Assembly (NCBI RefSeq): GCF_019753765.1
Contig: NZ_JAIJZW010000008.1
Coordinates: 62,001-126,000 of the forward strand
From: Microbacterium marinilacus
GTDB taxonomy: Bacteria > Actinomycetota > Actinomycetes > Actinomycetales > Microbacteriaceae
Direction: 5' to 3'
Length of the DNA stretch: 64,000 bases
The position numbers and the translations under genes are program-made. How positions within the stretch are numbered: position 1 is the first letter of the stretch; the number at the start of each line of letters is the position of its first letter. Below are positions 11,011 through 19,852 of this stretch, in pieces. The notes under the pieces are model-generated. The model made no database searches. It saw only the letters and a list, made by a program, of their open reading frames with translations, and was not told where the DNA came from.

Positions 11011-11016
11011 TACGAT
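11011..11016 (+). promoter_or_regulatory. -10 element, leaderless small membrane protein gene
   Basis: TACGAT lies exactly six bases before the GTG at 11023. It supports the small downstream frame being a real gene. Confidence 0.5.
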
Positions 11017-11022
11017 GGGCGT

Positions 11023-11217
11023 GTGGACAGCTACTGGGCAGCCGTGGTCTGGTCGATCCTGCCGACCATCGTGATCTGCGTGGTGTTCTGGTTCATCCTG
11101 CGCAGCATCCTGCGCTTCGACCGCACCGAGCGCCGGGCCTACGCGCGCATCGAGGCCGAGGAGCGCGCGAAGCGCGGCCTGCCGCCGCGAGACGCCGCCG
11201 CGCCGACCGCCGACTAG
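11023..11217 (+). CDS. Small single-pass membrane protein, function unknown
   Basis: A 64-residue frame. Residues about 5-27 form one strongly hydrophobic helix (WAAVVWSILPTIVICVVFW), followed by a charged helix (RTERRAYARIEAEERAKR) and a short Pro/Ala tail. The charged part is predicted cytoplasmic. Evidence for a gene is the leaderless promoter spacing, the clean hydrophobic/charged layout and the position just before cls. Homologues of this size next to cardiolipin synthase are common in Microbacteriaceae in my recollection, but no function is known. Confidence 0.65.
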   Translation: MDSYWAAVVWSILPTIVICVVFWFILRSILRFDRTERRAYARIEAEERAKRGLPPRDAAAPTAD

Positions 11218-11304
11218 CAGGCCACCCGCGATCCGAGCCCCACGCGGCGGTCGCGTCGGAGGCACCGGATACGCTGGTGCGAGGCGGGGGAGAGGCGGTG
11301 CACA

Positions 11305-12765
11305 GTGGAGGTCATCCTCGGCACCTCGTGGTGGCTCATCGGCACCACCGTCGTCGACACGATCATCCGCATCGTCGCGATCGTGATCGTCCCCCGCAAC
11401 CGCCGCCCCACGGCCGGGATGGCCTGGCTGCTGGCCATCTTCTTCCTGCCCGTGCCGGGGCTGCTCCTGTTCCTGCTGATCGGCAACCCGCGGCTGCCCC
11501 GTGACCGCCGGCGCCGCCAGGACGAGATCAACCAGTACATCCGCGAGGCCAGGCAGTACCTCGAGCGCGGCAGCCTGCGGCCCAACGAGCCGGCCTGGTT
11601 CACGTCGCTCGTCAACATGAACCGCGAGCTCGGCGCCATGCCCCTCACGGGGGACAACGGCGCGCGCCTCATCCGCGACTACGACGAGGGCCTGGCCGAG
11701 ATGGCCGCGGCGATCCGCTCGGCGCGCGAGCACGTGCACGTGGAGTTCTACATCCTGAAGTCGGACGACTCGACCGACGACTTCTTCCGCGCCCTCGAGG
11801 AGGCGTGCGCGAGGGGCATCGCGGTGCGCGTGCTGCTGGACCACTGGGCGAACCTCGTCAAACCGTTCCACAAGCGCACGCTCAAGCGGCTCGACGCCAT
11901 GGGGGCCGAGTGGCGCCTCGCCCTGCCGATCCAGCCCCTGCGCGGCAAGTGGCAGCGGCCCGACCTGCGCAACCACCGCAAGATCCTCGTCGTCGACGGC
12001 GACGTCGCCTTCCTCGGCTCGCAGAACATCACGGACGCCAGCTACAACCTCAGGGCGAACATCCGGCGCGGGCTGCAGTGGGTCGACCTGATGGTGCGAC
12101 TCGACGGTCCCATCGTCTCCAGCGTCAACGCGGTCTTCCTGTCCGACTGGGTCAGCGAGGCGAGCGAGGTGCCGCCGGGCATCGACCTCAAGGAGATGGA
12201 GGCCGGCAGCGGCGACCTCGACTGCCAGGTCGTGCCCTCCGGGCCCGGGTTCGAGCTCGAGAACAACCTGCGCCTCTTCCTCGGCCTGCTCTACGGCGCG
12301 CAGCGGAAGATCATCATGATCAGCCCGTACTTCGTGCCCGATGAGGCGCTGCTGCTGGCCATCACGGCCGCGACGTCCCGGGGGCTGCAGGTCGAGCTGT
12401 TCGTGTCGGAGGTCGGCGACCAGGCCATGGTCTACCACGCGCAGCGCAGCTACTACGAGGCGCTGCTGCGGGCCGGCGTGAAGATCTGGCTGTATCCGAA
12501 GCCGTACATCCTGCACACCAAGGGCCTCACGATCGACGACGAGGTCGCCGTCATCGGGTCGAGCAACATGGACATGCGCTCGTTCGGTCTCAACATGGAG
12601 ATCTCGCTGCTCGTGCGCGGCGAGGAGTTCGTGCAGCAGATGCGCGGGCTCGAGGCCGGGTATCGCGAGGTGAGCCGCGAGCTGACGCTCGAGGAGTGGC
12701 AGAAGCAGCCGCTGCGCTCGACGGTGCTCGACAACCTCGCGCGGCTCACCAGCGCCCTGCAGTAG
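11305..12765 (+). CDS. cls: Cardiolipin synthase (phospholipase D superfamily)
   Basis: Condenses two phosphatidylglycerols (or a related phosphatidyl donor) to cardiolipin at the membrane. 486 residues, normal length. Two N-terminal membrane helices (about 3-25 and 37-58) precede two PLD catalytic motifs: HRKILVVDGD starting at H224 and HTKGLTIDDE starting at H404, each followed by GSxN (GSQN, GSSN). The GTG start at 11305 leaves a short purine-rich leader (GGGGGAGAGG). It is convergent with the next gene, 15 bases apart. Confidence 0.93.
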   Translation: MEVILGTSWWLIGTTVVDTIIRIVAIVIVPRNRRPTAGMAWLLAIFFLPVPGLLLFLLIGNPRLPRDRRRRQDEINQYIREARQYLERGSLRPNEPAWFTSLVNMNRELGAMPLTGDNGARLIRDYDEGLAEMAAAIRSAREHVHVEFYILKSDDSTDDFFRALEEACARGIAVRVLLDHWANLVKPFHKRTLKRLDAMGAEWRLALPIQPLRGKWQRPDLRNHRKILVVDGDVAFLGSQNITDASYNLRANIRRGLQWVDLMVRLDGPIVSSVNAVFLSDWVSEASEVPPGIDLKEMEAGSGDLDCQVVPSGPGFELENNLRLFLGLLYGAQRKIIMISPYFVPDEALLLAITAATSRGLQVELFVSEVGDQAMVYHAQRSYYEALLRAGVKIWLYPKPYILHTKGLTIDDEVAVIGSSNMDMRSFGLNMEISLLVRGEEFVQQMRGLEAGYREVSRELTLEEWQKQPLRSTVLDNLARLTSALQ

Positions 12766-12780
12766 CGCACCCCGGACGCG

Positions 12781-13824
12781 TCACATCGCGCTGATGCGGT
12801 GCCCCTTCGGCACGGCGACCTTGAGGTTGCCCTTCTCGACCCGGCAGGACACACGCGTCGCCTCGCCGAACTCGTCGCCGTCGAGCTCGACCGGCTGTGC
12901 GATGGGCGTCGCGGCCTCGGCGGCGGCGCCGCGGAGATACCGCACGGACGTATCGCGCCCGCGACGCTCGAGCACCGCGCGCCCGGCCCGGGTGCGTCGC
13001 AGCACGGAGTTGTCCCACCACACCTTGCGCCACACGCCGAGCCAGCCGAGCGGACCGGTCGGCTGGATCAGGGCGACGTCGAGATCGCCGTCGACGATGG
13101 AGGCGTCGGGGATCAGCGAGATCCGTCCCGGCAGCTCGCCGCAGTTCGCGAACAGGATGCTCTGCACGCGTGCCGAGTGCAGTCGCGTCGAGGTCAGCGT
13201 CGGCGGCTCCTCGCCGCCCCCGCGCGCGATCTCGTAGACGACGCGGAACGGCTCGGCGCTCACCAGCGAGCGCGCGGCGCCGTCGACGTACGCGACCCAG
13301 CCGACCGACTTCTTCAGCTCGGGGCGGGTGTTCGCGATCATGGCGGCGTCGAGGCCCATCCCGGCCATCACGACGAACGCGTGCTCCTCCGTATGGCCGT
13401 CCTGCCGGCGCAGGGTCGCGACACAGATGTCGACGTCGACGGTCTCGCCGTCGAATGCGGCCGCGACCATCGCGTTCTGGCTGTCGAGCGGCAGCAGCAG
13501 GTTGCGGGCGAGCAGGTTGCCGGTGCCGCTCGGCACGATCGACAGCGGCACGCCCGATCCGCGCACAGCCTCGGATACGGCGCGGACGGTGCCGTCCCCG
13601 CCGGCGACGAGCACGGCCGACACGCCCTCGGCGAGAGCATCGCGGGTGGTGGACTGCCCCGGATCCTCCACCGAGGTCGCGAGCAGCAGCGGCGGCTCCC
13701 AGCCGGCCTCGGCGGAGTGCCGTTCGACGAGCGCGCACAGCGTCGGCCCGTCGACCTTGACCGGATTGAACACGAGGGCGGCGCGCTTGCCGGCGGGTGC
13801 GTCGGGAGCGGTGTCGTCGGCCAT
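12781..13824 (-). CDS. Diacylglycerol kinase-family lipid kinase
   Basis: About 347 residues. Signature of the DAGK catalytic domain: the FNPVK strand near residue 19-23 and GGDGTV at 75-80, then PSGTGNLLARN, the nucleotide-binding loop. The C-terminal part has the NCGELPGRISLIPDA and DGDLDVALI motifs of the YegS/DgkB/LCB5 fold. Such enzymes phosphorylate diacylglycerol or other membrane lipids; the exact substrate cannot be read. The ATG at 13824 is preferred because TATGCT lies six bases upstream; a longer in-frame extension to 13998 lacks family similarity. It stands back to back with cls, another phospholipid enzyme. Confidence 0.88.
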   Translation of the reverse strand: MADDTAPDAPAGKRAALVFNPVKVDGPTLCALVERHSAEAGWEPPLLLATSVEDPGQSTTRDALAEGVSAVLVAGGDGTVRAVSEAVRGSGVPLSIVPSGTGNLLARNLLLPLDSQNAMVAAAFDGETVDVDICVATLRRQDGHTEEHAFVVMAGMGLDAAMIANTRPELKKSVGWVAYVDGAARSLVSAEPFRVVYEIARGGGEEPPTLTSTRLHSARVQSILFANCGELPGRISLIPDASIVDGDLDVALIQPTGPLGWLGVWRKVWWDNSVLRRTRAGRAVLERRGRDTSVRYLRGAAAEAATPIAQPVELDGDEFGEATRVSCRVEKGNLKVAVPKGHRISAM

Positions 13825-13830
13825 GCGGTC

Positions 13831-13836
13831 AGCATA
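13831..13836 (-). promoter_or_regulatory. -10 element, leaderless lipid kinase gene
   Basis: On the minus strand TATGCT stands six bases before the ATG whose first base is 13824. Confidence 0.5.
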
Positions 13837-13890
13837 GGCCGCGATGCTCGTCGCGCCCCGGCGCGGGACGTTCCGCCGCCGGTAGCCCGG

Positions 13891-13935
13891 AGGTGAACGA
13901 CACGTCAGCGACGGTTCACCTGCCGTTTGCCGACC
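13891..13935 (+). promoter_or_regulatory. Possible PHO box / inverted repeat upstream of the secreted phosphatase
   Basis: AGGTGAAC (13891-13898) and GTTCACCT (13914-13921) form a perfect 8-base inverted repeat. From 13914 two 11-base units follow head to tail, GTTCACCTGCC and GTTTGCCGACC. GTTCACC-type 11-base direct repeats are the known PhoP binding unit (PHO box) in Streptomyces. The position is about 80 bases before the start of a gene encoding a phosphatase-type protein. The match is by eye, and the second unit is degenerate. Confidence 0.4.
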
Positions 13936-13996
13936 TTCGCCACGGTGGGGCGGATCCGTTCGGATCTGCTCCCCCGAGGTCAGGAAGAGACGCCCC

Positions 13997-16900
13997 ATGC
14001 AGACGCGCCATGAGTCCGGTCACCCGCGGTGGAAGCGCGCTCGCGCGCTGACGGCGACGGGCATCGGGCTGGGGATGCTCGTTCCCGGCCTGCTCGCCGC
14101 GCCGCCTGCCCTCGCGGCCGACGGCTTCACCGACGAGCAGCTGAACCACGCGTACACCTCGAACACGACCGCGAGCACGGGTTCGTCGTCGAGCCCCGAC
14201 CCCGACAACTGGTCCATCCGGATGATGGACGTCTTCAACACCCTGCGCGTCGACGGAGACTACGCCGCCACGGGTGACGCTGCGGTGATGCAGCACAACG
14301 AGGACATCACGGTCGAGATCAACACGACCTCGAGCGACGAGCAGCACCAGCGGGCGATCGTCGACCAGTACGGCGACATGGCGCTGACGATGGCGGACGG
14401 CCTCGGCGAGCGCCTCGGCGCGATCTACGCCGAGGCGTGGGAGGCCGGCGAGCTGCCGAAGACCCGGACGCTGCTGTCGAAGGACGGCGGCCGGATCGGC
14501 TACAACTCCTCGACCAACCCGCCGAAGAACTACTTCGACTACGACCGTCCCTACCTCGCGCTGAACGTCGTCGACGGCGCGCTCGTGCACAGCCCGGAGG
14601 AGGGCGGCAAGCTCAGGCTCGTGGACCGGGCGGGCGGCGACGCCTGGGCCTCCACCAGTGGCGCGTTCCCCTCGGGACACACGTCCCAGGCCTATTGGCA
14701 GGGCACGGCGCTGGCGACGATGCTGCCCGAGCTCGCCCCGCAGATCCTCGCGCGCACGGCCGAGGCGGGCGACAACCGCATCGTCATGGGCGCGCACTGG
14801 GCGCTCGACGTCATCGGCGGACGCATGATGGGTCAGGCGATTGTGCAGCTGCGCTGGGCCGACCCGGAGTTCGCCGCGTTGATCGAGGAGGCCGCCGTCG
14901 AGCTGCGCGGCGTGCTCGAGGCGGGCTGCGGCGCCGCGCTCGACGACTGCATCGCGTCGGACACCCCCTACCTCGGCACCGACGAGGCGCTCGCGTTCTA
15001 CGAGGAGAAGCTGAGCTACGACTTCCCGCTGACCGGAGAGACCGGGCAGGACGTGGTCGTCCCCGAGGGCGCCGAGTCGCTGCTCGCCTCGAGCCGTCCC
15101 GAGCTGACCGCGGACCAGCGGCGCCAGGTGCTCGCGCTCACCGCGATCGACTCCGGCAATCCGCTCGACGAGGGCGAGGAGGAGAGCTGGCAGCGCCTGA
15201 ACCTCGCTGCCGCGATGACCGCGGAGATCGTCGTGAACGACGACGGATCGGTCTCGCTCGCCGACGGTGCCGACGGCGACGTCCTGTCCTCCATCCGCAT
15301 CAACGAGGTCGAGTCGAACGGCGGAGAGCCCGCCGACTGGATCGAGCTGACGAACATCGGCGATGAGCCGGTCGACATCTCCGGTCTCGTGCTGAAGGAC
15401 GACAACGACAGTCGCACGCTCGCGGTGTCGGTCGGTGTCGTGCTCGACCCGGGCGCGTTCTTCGTGGTGCAGGTCGACGACGTGGAGGGCGGCTTCGGGC
15501 TCGGCGGAGCGGACTCCGCGCGGGTGTTCCTCGCCGACGGCGTCACGCTCGTCGACTCCTACTCGTGGACGGCCCACGCGACGGAGACGTACGGCCGCCT
15601 GCCCGACGGCACCGGCGAGTTCGTGCAGACCGCCTCGACCAGGGGAGAGGCGAACGTCGCGTACGTCGCGCCGGAGCCGGAGGAGCCCGCGGACTTCGCG
15701 GTGGTGGTGAACGAGGTCGAGTCGAACGGCGACGACAACGATTGGGTCGAGCTCTTCAACACCGGGGCAGAGCCGGTCGACATCTCCGGCTACACGTTCA
15801 TCGACGGGGACGCCTCGCACGAGCCCGGTTACGTTCTTCCGGCCGGCTCGGTCGTGCCGGCCGGAGGCTTCTTCGTGCTCGACGAGAAGACCGCCACCGC
15901 CGACGGCTTCGACTTCGGCCTGGGCGGCAACGACTCGGCGACGCTGCGCGATCCCCAGGGGGTCGTCGTGGCGACCTATTCGTGGACCGCGCACGCCGCG
16001 GTGACCTATGGTCGCAATCCCGACGGCACCGGAGAGTTCGCCGACACGACCCGGTCGACGAAGGGGGCGCCGAACGACTTCGGCGACCCCGACGCGGAAC
16101 CGGCCGGCGACCCGTGGCCTGGTGGATCGGAGGTCAGGACGGTCGACCCGGCAGACCTCTTCGCGGGCGACCTGTCGGGCCTCGACTACGAGGCCGGCGA
16201 GACCGACGCGCTGTGGGCGGTGAACAACGGCGAGGGCCTCCTCTACCGGCTCGTCGAGGACGGCGACACGTGGGATGCGGCGCAGACCTGGACGCTGCGC
16301 TACGCGAACGGCACCGGCACGCCCGACGCGGAGGGCGTGACGATCGTCGGCGACAGCTCGGCGGACGGCGTGTACGTGGCCACCGAGCGCGACAACGCCG
16401 TGAGCAGCGTGAGCCGCCCGACGGTGCTGCAGTACGACGTCGCGGGGGCGTCGGGTGACCTCGCGGCCGTCGCCGAGTGGGACCTCACCGCGGACTTCCC
16501 CGGGCTGGGGGCCAACGCCGGGCTCGAGGGCATCACCTGGATCCCTGACGACTACCTCGTCGAGAACGGCTTCGAGGACGCGACGACCGGCCGGGCCTAC
16601 GACCCGGAGGCGTACCCGCTGCACGGCGACGGGCTGTTCTTCGTCGGCGTGGAGGGCACGAAGTCGGTCTACGCCTACGCGCTGAACTCGGACGGCACGT
16701 TCCAGCGGCTGGCGGAGATCGGCAGCGGGCTCGGCGTCGTCGCCGAGGTGCAGTTCGACGCCGAGCGCGGCACGCTGTGGGTCGTCGCGGACGAGGCGGA
16801 CGCCGGCCGCACCGCCGAGTTCACGATCGTCGACGGCGCCTTCGCGTCGCAGACGGTGTACGCACGCCCGGCCGGGATGGCGAACATCGCCAACGAGGGC

Positions 16901-17794
16901 TTCGCGATCGCGCCGGCCGAGAAGCCGGGCGACGTGCGCGCCGTTTTCTGGGCTGACGATGCCGACACCGATGACCACTCGCTGCGCGCGGGCACCGTGG
17001 AAGGCGGTGCCGGCACGGAGGAGCCGGGCGGGGAGGAGCCGGGCACGGCAGAGCCGGGCACGGAGGAGCCCGGGGCTGAGCAGCCCGGCGGGGAAGAGCC
17101 GGGCAACGGCCCGGGGACCGATGAGCCGGGTACGGACGAGCCGGGGGCCGGAGAACCGGGCGCGACGGAGCCGGGGACGGAGAAGCCGGGTACGGACAAG
17201 CCGGGGACCACGCCGGGGACGGACGAGCCCGGTGCCGGCGAGCCGGGGACGGATGAACCCGGGACGGACGAGCCCGGTGCCAGCGAGCCCGGCGAGCCGG
17301 CTAGAACCGACCGGCCGGGCGCGGCCCAGCCGGGCCAGGACGGCGACGACGTTCCGCAGGACGGCGGAGCGAGCGTGGCGCCCTCCGAGGACGACCTGAA
17401 CGACGGCAACCGCGGTGGACTGCGCGTGCTCGGCTCGACCACCCTCACGGCGGGAGGGCTCGTCACGGTCGTCGTCGACGCCGCCTACGCGGGCCAGACG
17501 GTGTTCGGCTGGCTGTTCTCCGAGCCGACGTCGCTCGGCCAGGCCGTCGTGGCCTCCGACGGATCGGTCACCTTCCGGATCCCGGACGACGTGCCGGCGG
17601 GCGCCCACCGCCTGGTGGTGACGGACGCCGACGGCACGGTGATCGGGTGGGTCGACGTCACCGTCCGGAGCGGCTCGGCGCTGGTCGCCACGGGCGGCGA
17701 GGCGCCCTTCGGCATCGCGCTCGCCGCGGCCCTGCTGCTGGTGACCGCGGGCACCGTCCTGGCCGTGCGGCCGAGGCGGGCCGCGCGGCGCTGA
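13997..17794 (+). CDS. Large secreted multidomain phosphatase-type surface protein (PAP2 + 2 lamin-tail + phytase-esterase-like)
   Basis: 1265 residues, exported. A signal peptide covers about residues 1-41 (ends ALA-AD). An acid phosphatase/PAP2 domain follows with all three catalytic blocks: K177-x6-RP, PSGH at 225-228 and R261-x5-H267-x3-D271. Two lamin-tail domains follow, each opening INEVESNG or VNEVESNG (about 431-545 and 568-690). Residues about 715-1000 resemble the esterase-like domain of phytase (LEGITW, VYVATERDN). A repeat-rich EPGT linker (about 1008-1110), a small beta domain and a C-terminal LVATG, hydrophobic helix and Arg tail end the protein; LVATG is a weak variant of the LAxTG sortase E signal. 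Likely a cell-wall phosphate-scavenging enzyme; substrate unknown. SD AGGAAG precedes the ATG. Confidence 0.85.
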   Translation: MQTRHESGHPRWKRARALTATGIGLGMLVPGLLAAPPALAADGFTDEQLNHAYTSNTTASTGSSSSPDPDNWSIRMMDVFNTLRVDGDYAATGDAAVMQHNEDITVEINTTSSDEQHQRAIVDQYGDMALTMADGLGERLGAIYAEAWEAGELPKTRTLLSKDGGRIGYNSSTNPPKNYFDYDRPYLALNVVDGALVHSPEEGGKLRLVDRAGGDAWASTSGAFPSGHTSQAYWQGTALATMLPELAPQILARTAEAGDNRIVMGAHWALDVIGGRMMGQAIVQLRWADPEFAALIEEAAVELRGVLEAGCGAALDDCIASDTPYLGTDEALAFYEEKLSYDFPLTGETGQDVVVPEGAESLLASSRPELTADQRRQVLALTAIDSGNPLDEGEEESWQRLNLAAAMTAEIVVNDDGSVSLADGADGDVLSSIRINEVESNGGEPADWIELTNIGDEPVDISGLVLKDDNDSRTLAVSVGVVLDPGAFFVVQVDDVEGGFGLGGADSARVFLADGVTLVDSYSWTAHATETYGRLPDGTGEFVQTASTRGEANVAYVAPEPEEPADFAVVVNEVESNGDDNDWVELFNTGAEPVDISGYTFIDGDASHEPGYVLPAGSVVPAGGFFVLDEKTATADGFDFGLGGNDSATLRDPQGVVVATYSWTAHAAVTYGRNPDGTGEFADTTRSTKGAPNDFGDPDAEPAGDPWPGGSEVRTVDPADLFAGDLSGLDYEAGETDALWAVNNGEGLLYRLVEDGDTWDAAQTWTLRYANGTGTPDAEGVTIVGDSSADGVYVATERDNAVSSVSRPTVLQYDVAGASGDLAAVAEWDLTADFPGLGANAGLEGITWIPDDYLVENGFEDATTGRAYDPEAYPLHGDGLFFVGVEGTKSVYAYALNSDGTFQRLAEIGSGLGVVAEVQFDAERGTLWVVADEADAGRTAEFTIVDGAFASQTVYARPAGMANIANEGFAIAPAEKPGDVRAVFWADDADTDDHSLRAGTVEGGAGTEEPGGEEPGTAEPGTEEPGAEQPGGEEPGNGPGTDEPGTDEPGAGEPGATEPGTEKPGTDKPGTTPGTDEPGAGEPGTDEPGTDEPGASEPGEPARTDRPGAAQPGQDGDDVPQDGGASVAPSEDDLNDGNRGGLRVLGSTTLTAGGLVTVVVDAAYAGQTVFGWLFSEPTSLGQAVVASDGSVTFRIPDDVPAGAHRLVVTDADGTVIGWVDVTVRSGSALVATGGEAPFGIALAAALLLVTAGTVLAVRPRRAARR
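17011..17310 (+). repeat. In-frame Glu-Pro-Gly-Thr linker repeats
   Basis: Degenerate 12- to 15-base units coding EPGT, EPGA, DEPG and KPGT, about twenty in all, make a stiff acidic spacer between the enzymatic domains and the wall anchor. They stay in frame. Confidence 0.75.
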
Positions 17795-17800
17795 CGGACA

Positions 17801-17843
17801 ACGGCCCCGGCCTAAAGCTCGCGGAGCTCTGGGTCGGGGCCGT
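17801..17843. terminator. Bidirectional hairpin between convergent genes
   Basis: ACGGCCCCG (17801-17809) pairs with CGGGGCCGT (17835-17843), with an inner AGCTC/GAGCT stem. It sits just after the stop of the secreted phosphatase gene and before the convergent acetyltransferase stop. There is no T-run. Confidence 0.5.
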
Positions 17844-17867
17844 CGGCCTGCAGCGGACGAGCTCTCG

Positions 17868-18434
17868 TCAGCCGGTCCACTCGTCGGCGAGCAGCGCGTA
17901 GTCCATGCCGTCCATCCACTCGCCGGAGCGGTGCAGACCGGTCTTGCGGCTGAACTCCTCACGCCGCATCCCGAGGCGCTCCATCACGCGCCATGACGGC
18001 TCGTTCGCCGCGAAGCATCCGGCGTGCACGCGGCGCAGGCCCAGCTGCTCGAAGCACATCCCGATCGCCGCTCGCACGGCCTCGGTCGCGTATCCCCGGC
18101 CCTGGTGTGCCGGGTCCAGTGTCCAGCCGAGCTCGGCCTGCACGCCCACTCCCTGCTCGACCACCTCCGCCTGCGTCCAGCCGTCCTCGACCCGCACCAT
18201 CAGGTCGCCGATCGGCTCGCCCTTGAGCTCGACGACCAGGGTCACGCGCAGCCGGCCGGCGTCCGCGAACTGCTCTGCGTAGGAGGCGTGGTCCGTCGGG
18301 GCTCGCGTGATCCACTCGCCCACCTCCGGCAGCCGCCGCCATCGCCAGGTCGCGTCGGCATCCTCGGCGACGGCGCGCCGGATCGTCAGCCGCTCGGTGC
18401 GAAGGGGCCAGGTCACGGCGTCGAGCGGATCCAT
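17868..18434 (-). CDS. GNAT acetyltransferase (RimJ/RimL type)
   Basis: About 188 residues. It follows the GNAT pattern: TERLTIRRAVAEDAD at the start, a central GWTLDPAHQGRGYATEA holding the acetyl-CoA pyrophosphate loop (Q/RxxGxG/A), and a C-terminal NEPSWRVMERLGMRRE as in N-terminal ribosomal-protein alanine acetyltransferases. Such proteins acetylate amino groups of proteins or small molecules; the substrate cannot be read. Start ATG at 18434 has TAGCCT seven bases upstream on the minus strand (18442-18447). An upstream extension to 18761 lies over another gene and is rejected. Confidence 0.85.
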   Translation of the reverse strand: MDPLDAVTWPLRTERLTIRRAVAEDADATWRWRRLPEVGEWITRAPTDHASYAEQFADAGRLRVTLVVELKGEPIGDLMVRVEDGWTQAEVVEQGVGVQAELGWTLDPAHQGRGYATEAVRAAIGMCFEQLGLRRVHAGCFAANEPSWRVMERLGMRREEFSRKTGLHRSGEWMDGMDYALLADEWTG

Positions 18435-18565
18435 GTGCTCCAGGCTAGGCGAGCTCGCTCGGCCGGTCTTGTAGCGATACCGCTCGTCCAGGCCGTCCCG
18501 CCGTGTCGATACGCTGACGCGTGTATCGCATCGTGTTGCCGGATGGGCACCGAGGAGGGGAGCGG

Positions 18566-19132
18566 GTGGGGGAGATGCCGGAGTGGCTGAACGCATTCGG
18601 AGCCATCGGAGACGGCGTCGCGGGGGTGACCGCGGCGTTCGCGCTGCTCGCCGCCTTCGCCGCCGCGATCTACACGGCCCGCACCTTTCGCATGGAGCGC
18701 TCGCGCGAGGACCGGTCGGTCGCGCGCGAACGGCGCGAGCAGGCCGCGCTCGTATCGGCATGGTGCGCGTCGAGGACCGACGTCAAGCACGCGAGCGGCA
18801 GGAGCCTGCGCGGGATCATGCTGCGGAACGCGTCGCACGCGCCGGCCTACGACGTCGTGATCGAGAGCACCTACGCGCAGCGGAAGGCCGACGACCCCGA
18901 GCCCGTGAAGCCCGTGTCGATCGCCGTCGTCCCGCCTGGCGAGTACTTCCTGCAGGAGGGCGACAAGTACCCCTGGGACCTGCCGACGGATGCGCAGTCC
19001 CTGGAGGGCCTCCTCCAGCCGATCATGAACAATCCGAAGTGGATCGTCACCTCCCTCGTCTTCACGGATGCGCACGGCGAGACCTGGCAGCGCGACGAGC
19101 GAGGGAGGCTCGAGCCGCGGGGCCGCGCCTGA
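18566..19132 (+). CDS. Hypothetical membrane-anchored protein
   Basis: About 188 residues, family not recognised. One N-terminal helix (about residues 12-37, rich in Ala and Phe) precedes a charged, coiled-coil-like stretch (MERSREDRSVARERREQ), then a beta-rich cytoplasmic domain. The GTG at 18566 has a strong Shine-Dalgarno (GAGGAGGGG) upstream. An in-frame GTG at 18521 is possible, with TACGCT five bases before it. The layout resembles small bacterial anchor proteins with a C-terminal sensing domain, but no function can be given. Confidence 0.6.
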   Translation: MGEMPEWLNAFGAIGDGVAGVTAAFALLAAFAAAIYTARTFRMERSREDRSVARERREQAALVSAWCASRTDVKHASGRSLRGIMLRNASHAPAYDVVIESTYAQRKADDPEPVKPVSIAVVPPGEYFLQEGDKYPWDLPTDAQSLEGLLQPIMNNPKWIVTSLVFTDAHGETWQRDERGRLEPRGRA

Positions 19133-19160
19133 TCCCACGGTGTCCGCGGCGTCGGCGGTG

Positions 19161-19586
19161 TCAGCCCGCCGTGTCGACCGTCGCGATGTCGAGCGCATCC
19201 CACGCGCGCAACAGGTCCTGGTCGCCGCTGACCGCGACGAGCTCGGACGACGCGATCGCGAACGCGGTGGCGCAGTGCACGGCGTCGTAGCCGCGCAGGG
19301 CGTGCGCCGTGCCGAGCCGCGCGGCATCGCGGATGATCGCCTCTACGGGCGCGATCGGCGTGATCTGCGCCCAGAGCGCCTCGAACGCACGTGTCGCCAT
19401 CCCGTGCTCGGTGTCGGTCATCCGCGACATCCGGTTGGCCTGCGCGAGCGCCGTGTGAACCTCCACGTACGCCAGCGAGCTCGAGGCGACGGATTCGGTC
19501 TCGTACCAGGCGCGCCGGGACACCGCCGTGGACGGCTCGGCGAGCACGAGCGGGACGAGCGCGGAGGTGTCGAAGTAAGCGGTCAC
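19161..19586 (-). CDS. vapC: PIN-domain toxin, VapC type
   Basis: Predicted magnesium-dependent ribonuclease that blocks translation until bound by its antitoxin. 141 residues, normal for VapC. The acidic catalytic residues are present: D6 in FDTSALV, E42 in YVEVHTAL and D101 in GYDAVHCATA, plus SGDQDLL near the end. The GTG start overlaps the stop of the upstream antitoxin gene as GTGA. RNA target unknown. Confidence 0.88.
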   Translation of the reverse strand: MTAYFDTSALVPLVLAEPSTAVSRRAWYETESVASSSLAYVEVHTALAQANRMSRMTDTEHGMATRAFEALWAQITPIAPVEAIIRDAARLGTAHALRGYDAVHCATAFAIASSELVAVSGDQDLLRAWDALDIATVDTAG

Positions 19587-19846
19587 CGGCGCTGTTCGGC
19601 GATCAGGTCGCTCACGGTGCCGTCGATCTCGATCGGATCCGGCAGCGCCTGGCGCGGTCCGCTCGGGCGACGGGCGATGCCCTCGCGGATCAGGCGCTCG
19701 AGACCGGACTCGTGATCGATCGGAACGATCTTCGCGATCGGGCGGCCGTGGTCCGTCACCGTGATCTCCGCACCTTCGCGAACCTCGGCGAGGTGGCGGC
19801 TGAGTCCGTTGCGCAGTTCGCGGATGCCGATTGTGTCCACATTCAT
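19583..19846 (-). CDS. vapB: Phd/YefM-type antitoxin (VapB partner)
   Basis: 87 residues. The N-terminus has the Phd fold (GIRELRNGLSRHLAEVREG then ITVTDHGRPIAKI), which binds operator DNA as a dimer. The C-terminal half is charged and flexible, as expected for the toxin-neutralising tail. It is the first gene of the pair. A near-perfect -10 (TACAAT) sits six bases before its ATG and overlaps an inverted repeat, which fits autoregulation. Confidence 0.88.
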   Translation of the reverse strand: MNVDTIGIRELRNGLSRHLAEVREGAEITVTDHGRPIAKIVPIDHESGLERLIREGIARRPSGPRQALPDPIEIDGTVSDLIAEQRR

Positions 19847-19852
19847 TCACTG

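Noticed and set aside
16675..17466. Minus-strand Pro/Gly/Ser repeat frame
   Set aside because: Mirror image of the EPGT linker repeats of the secreted protein; no start or promoter.
13916..17962. Open frame of 1348 codons on the minus strand
   Set aside because: It lies entirely opposite the secreted phosphatase gene and has low-complexity Arg/Val/His-rich content typical of a GC-rich shadow frame; the plus-strand frame has signal peptide and domains.
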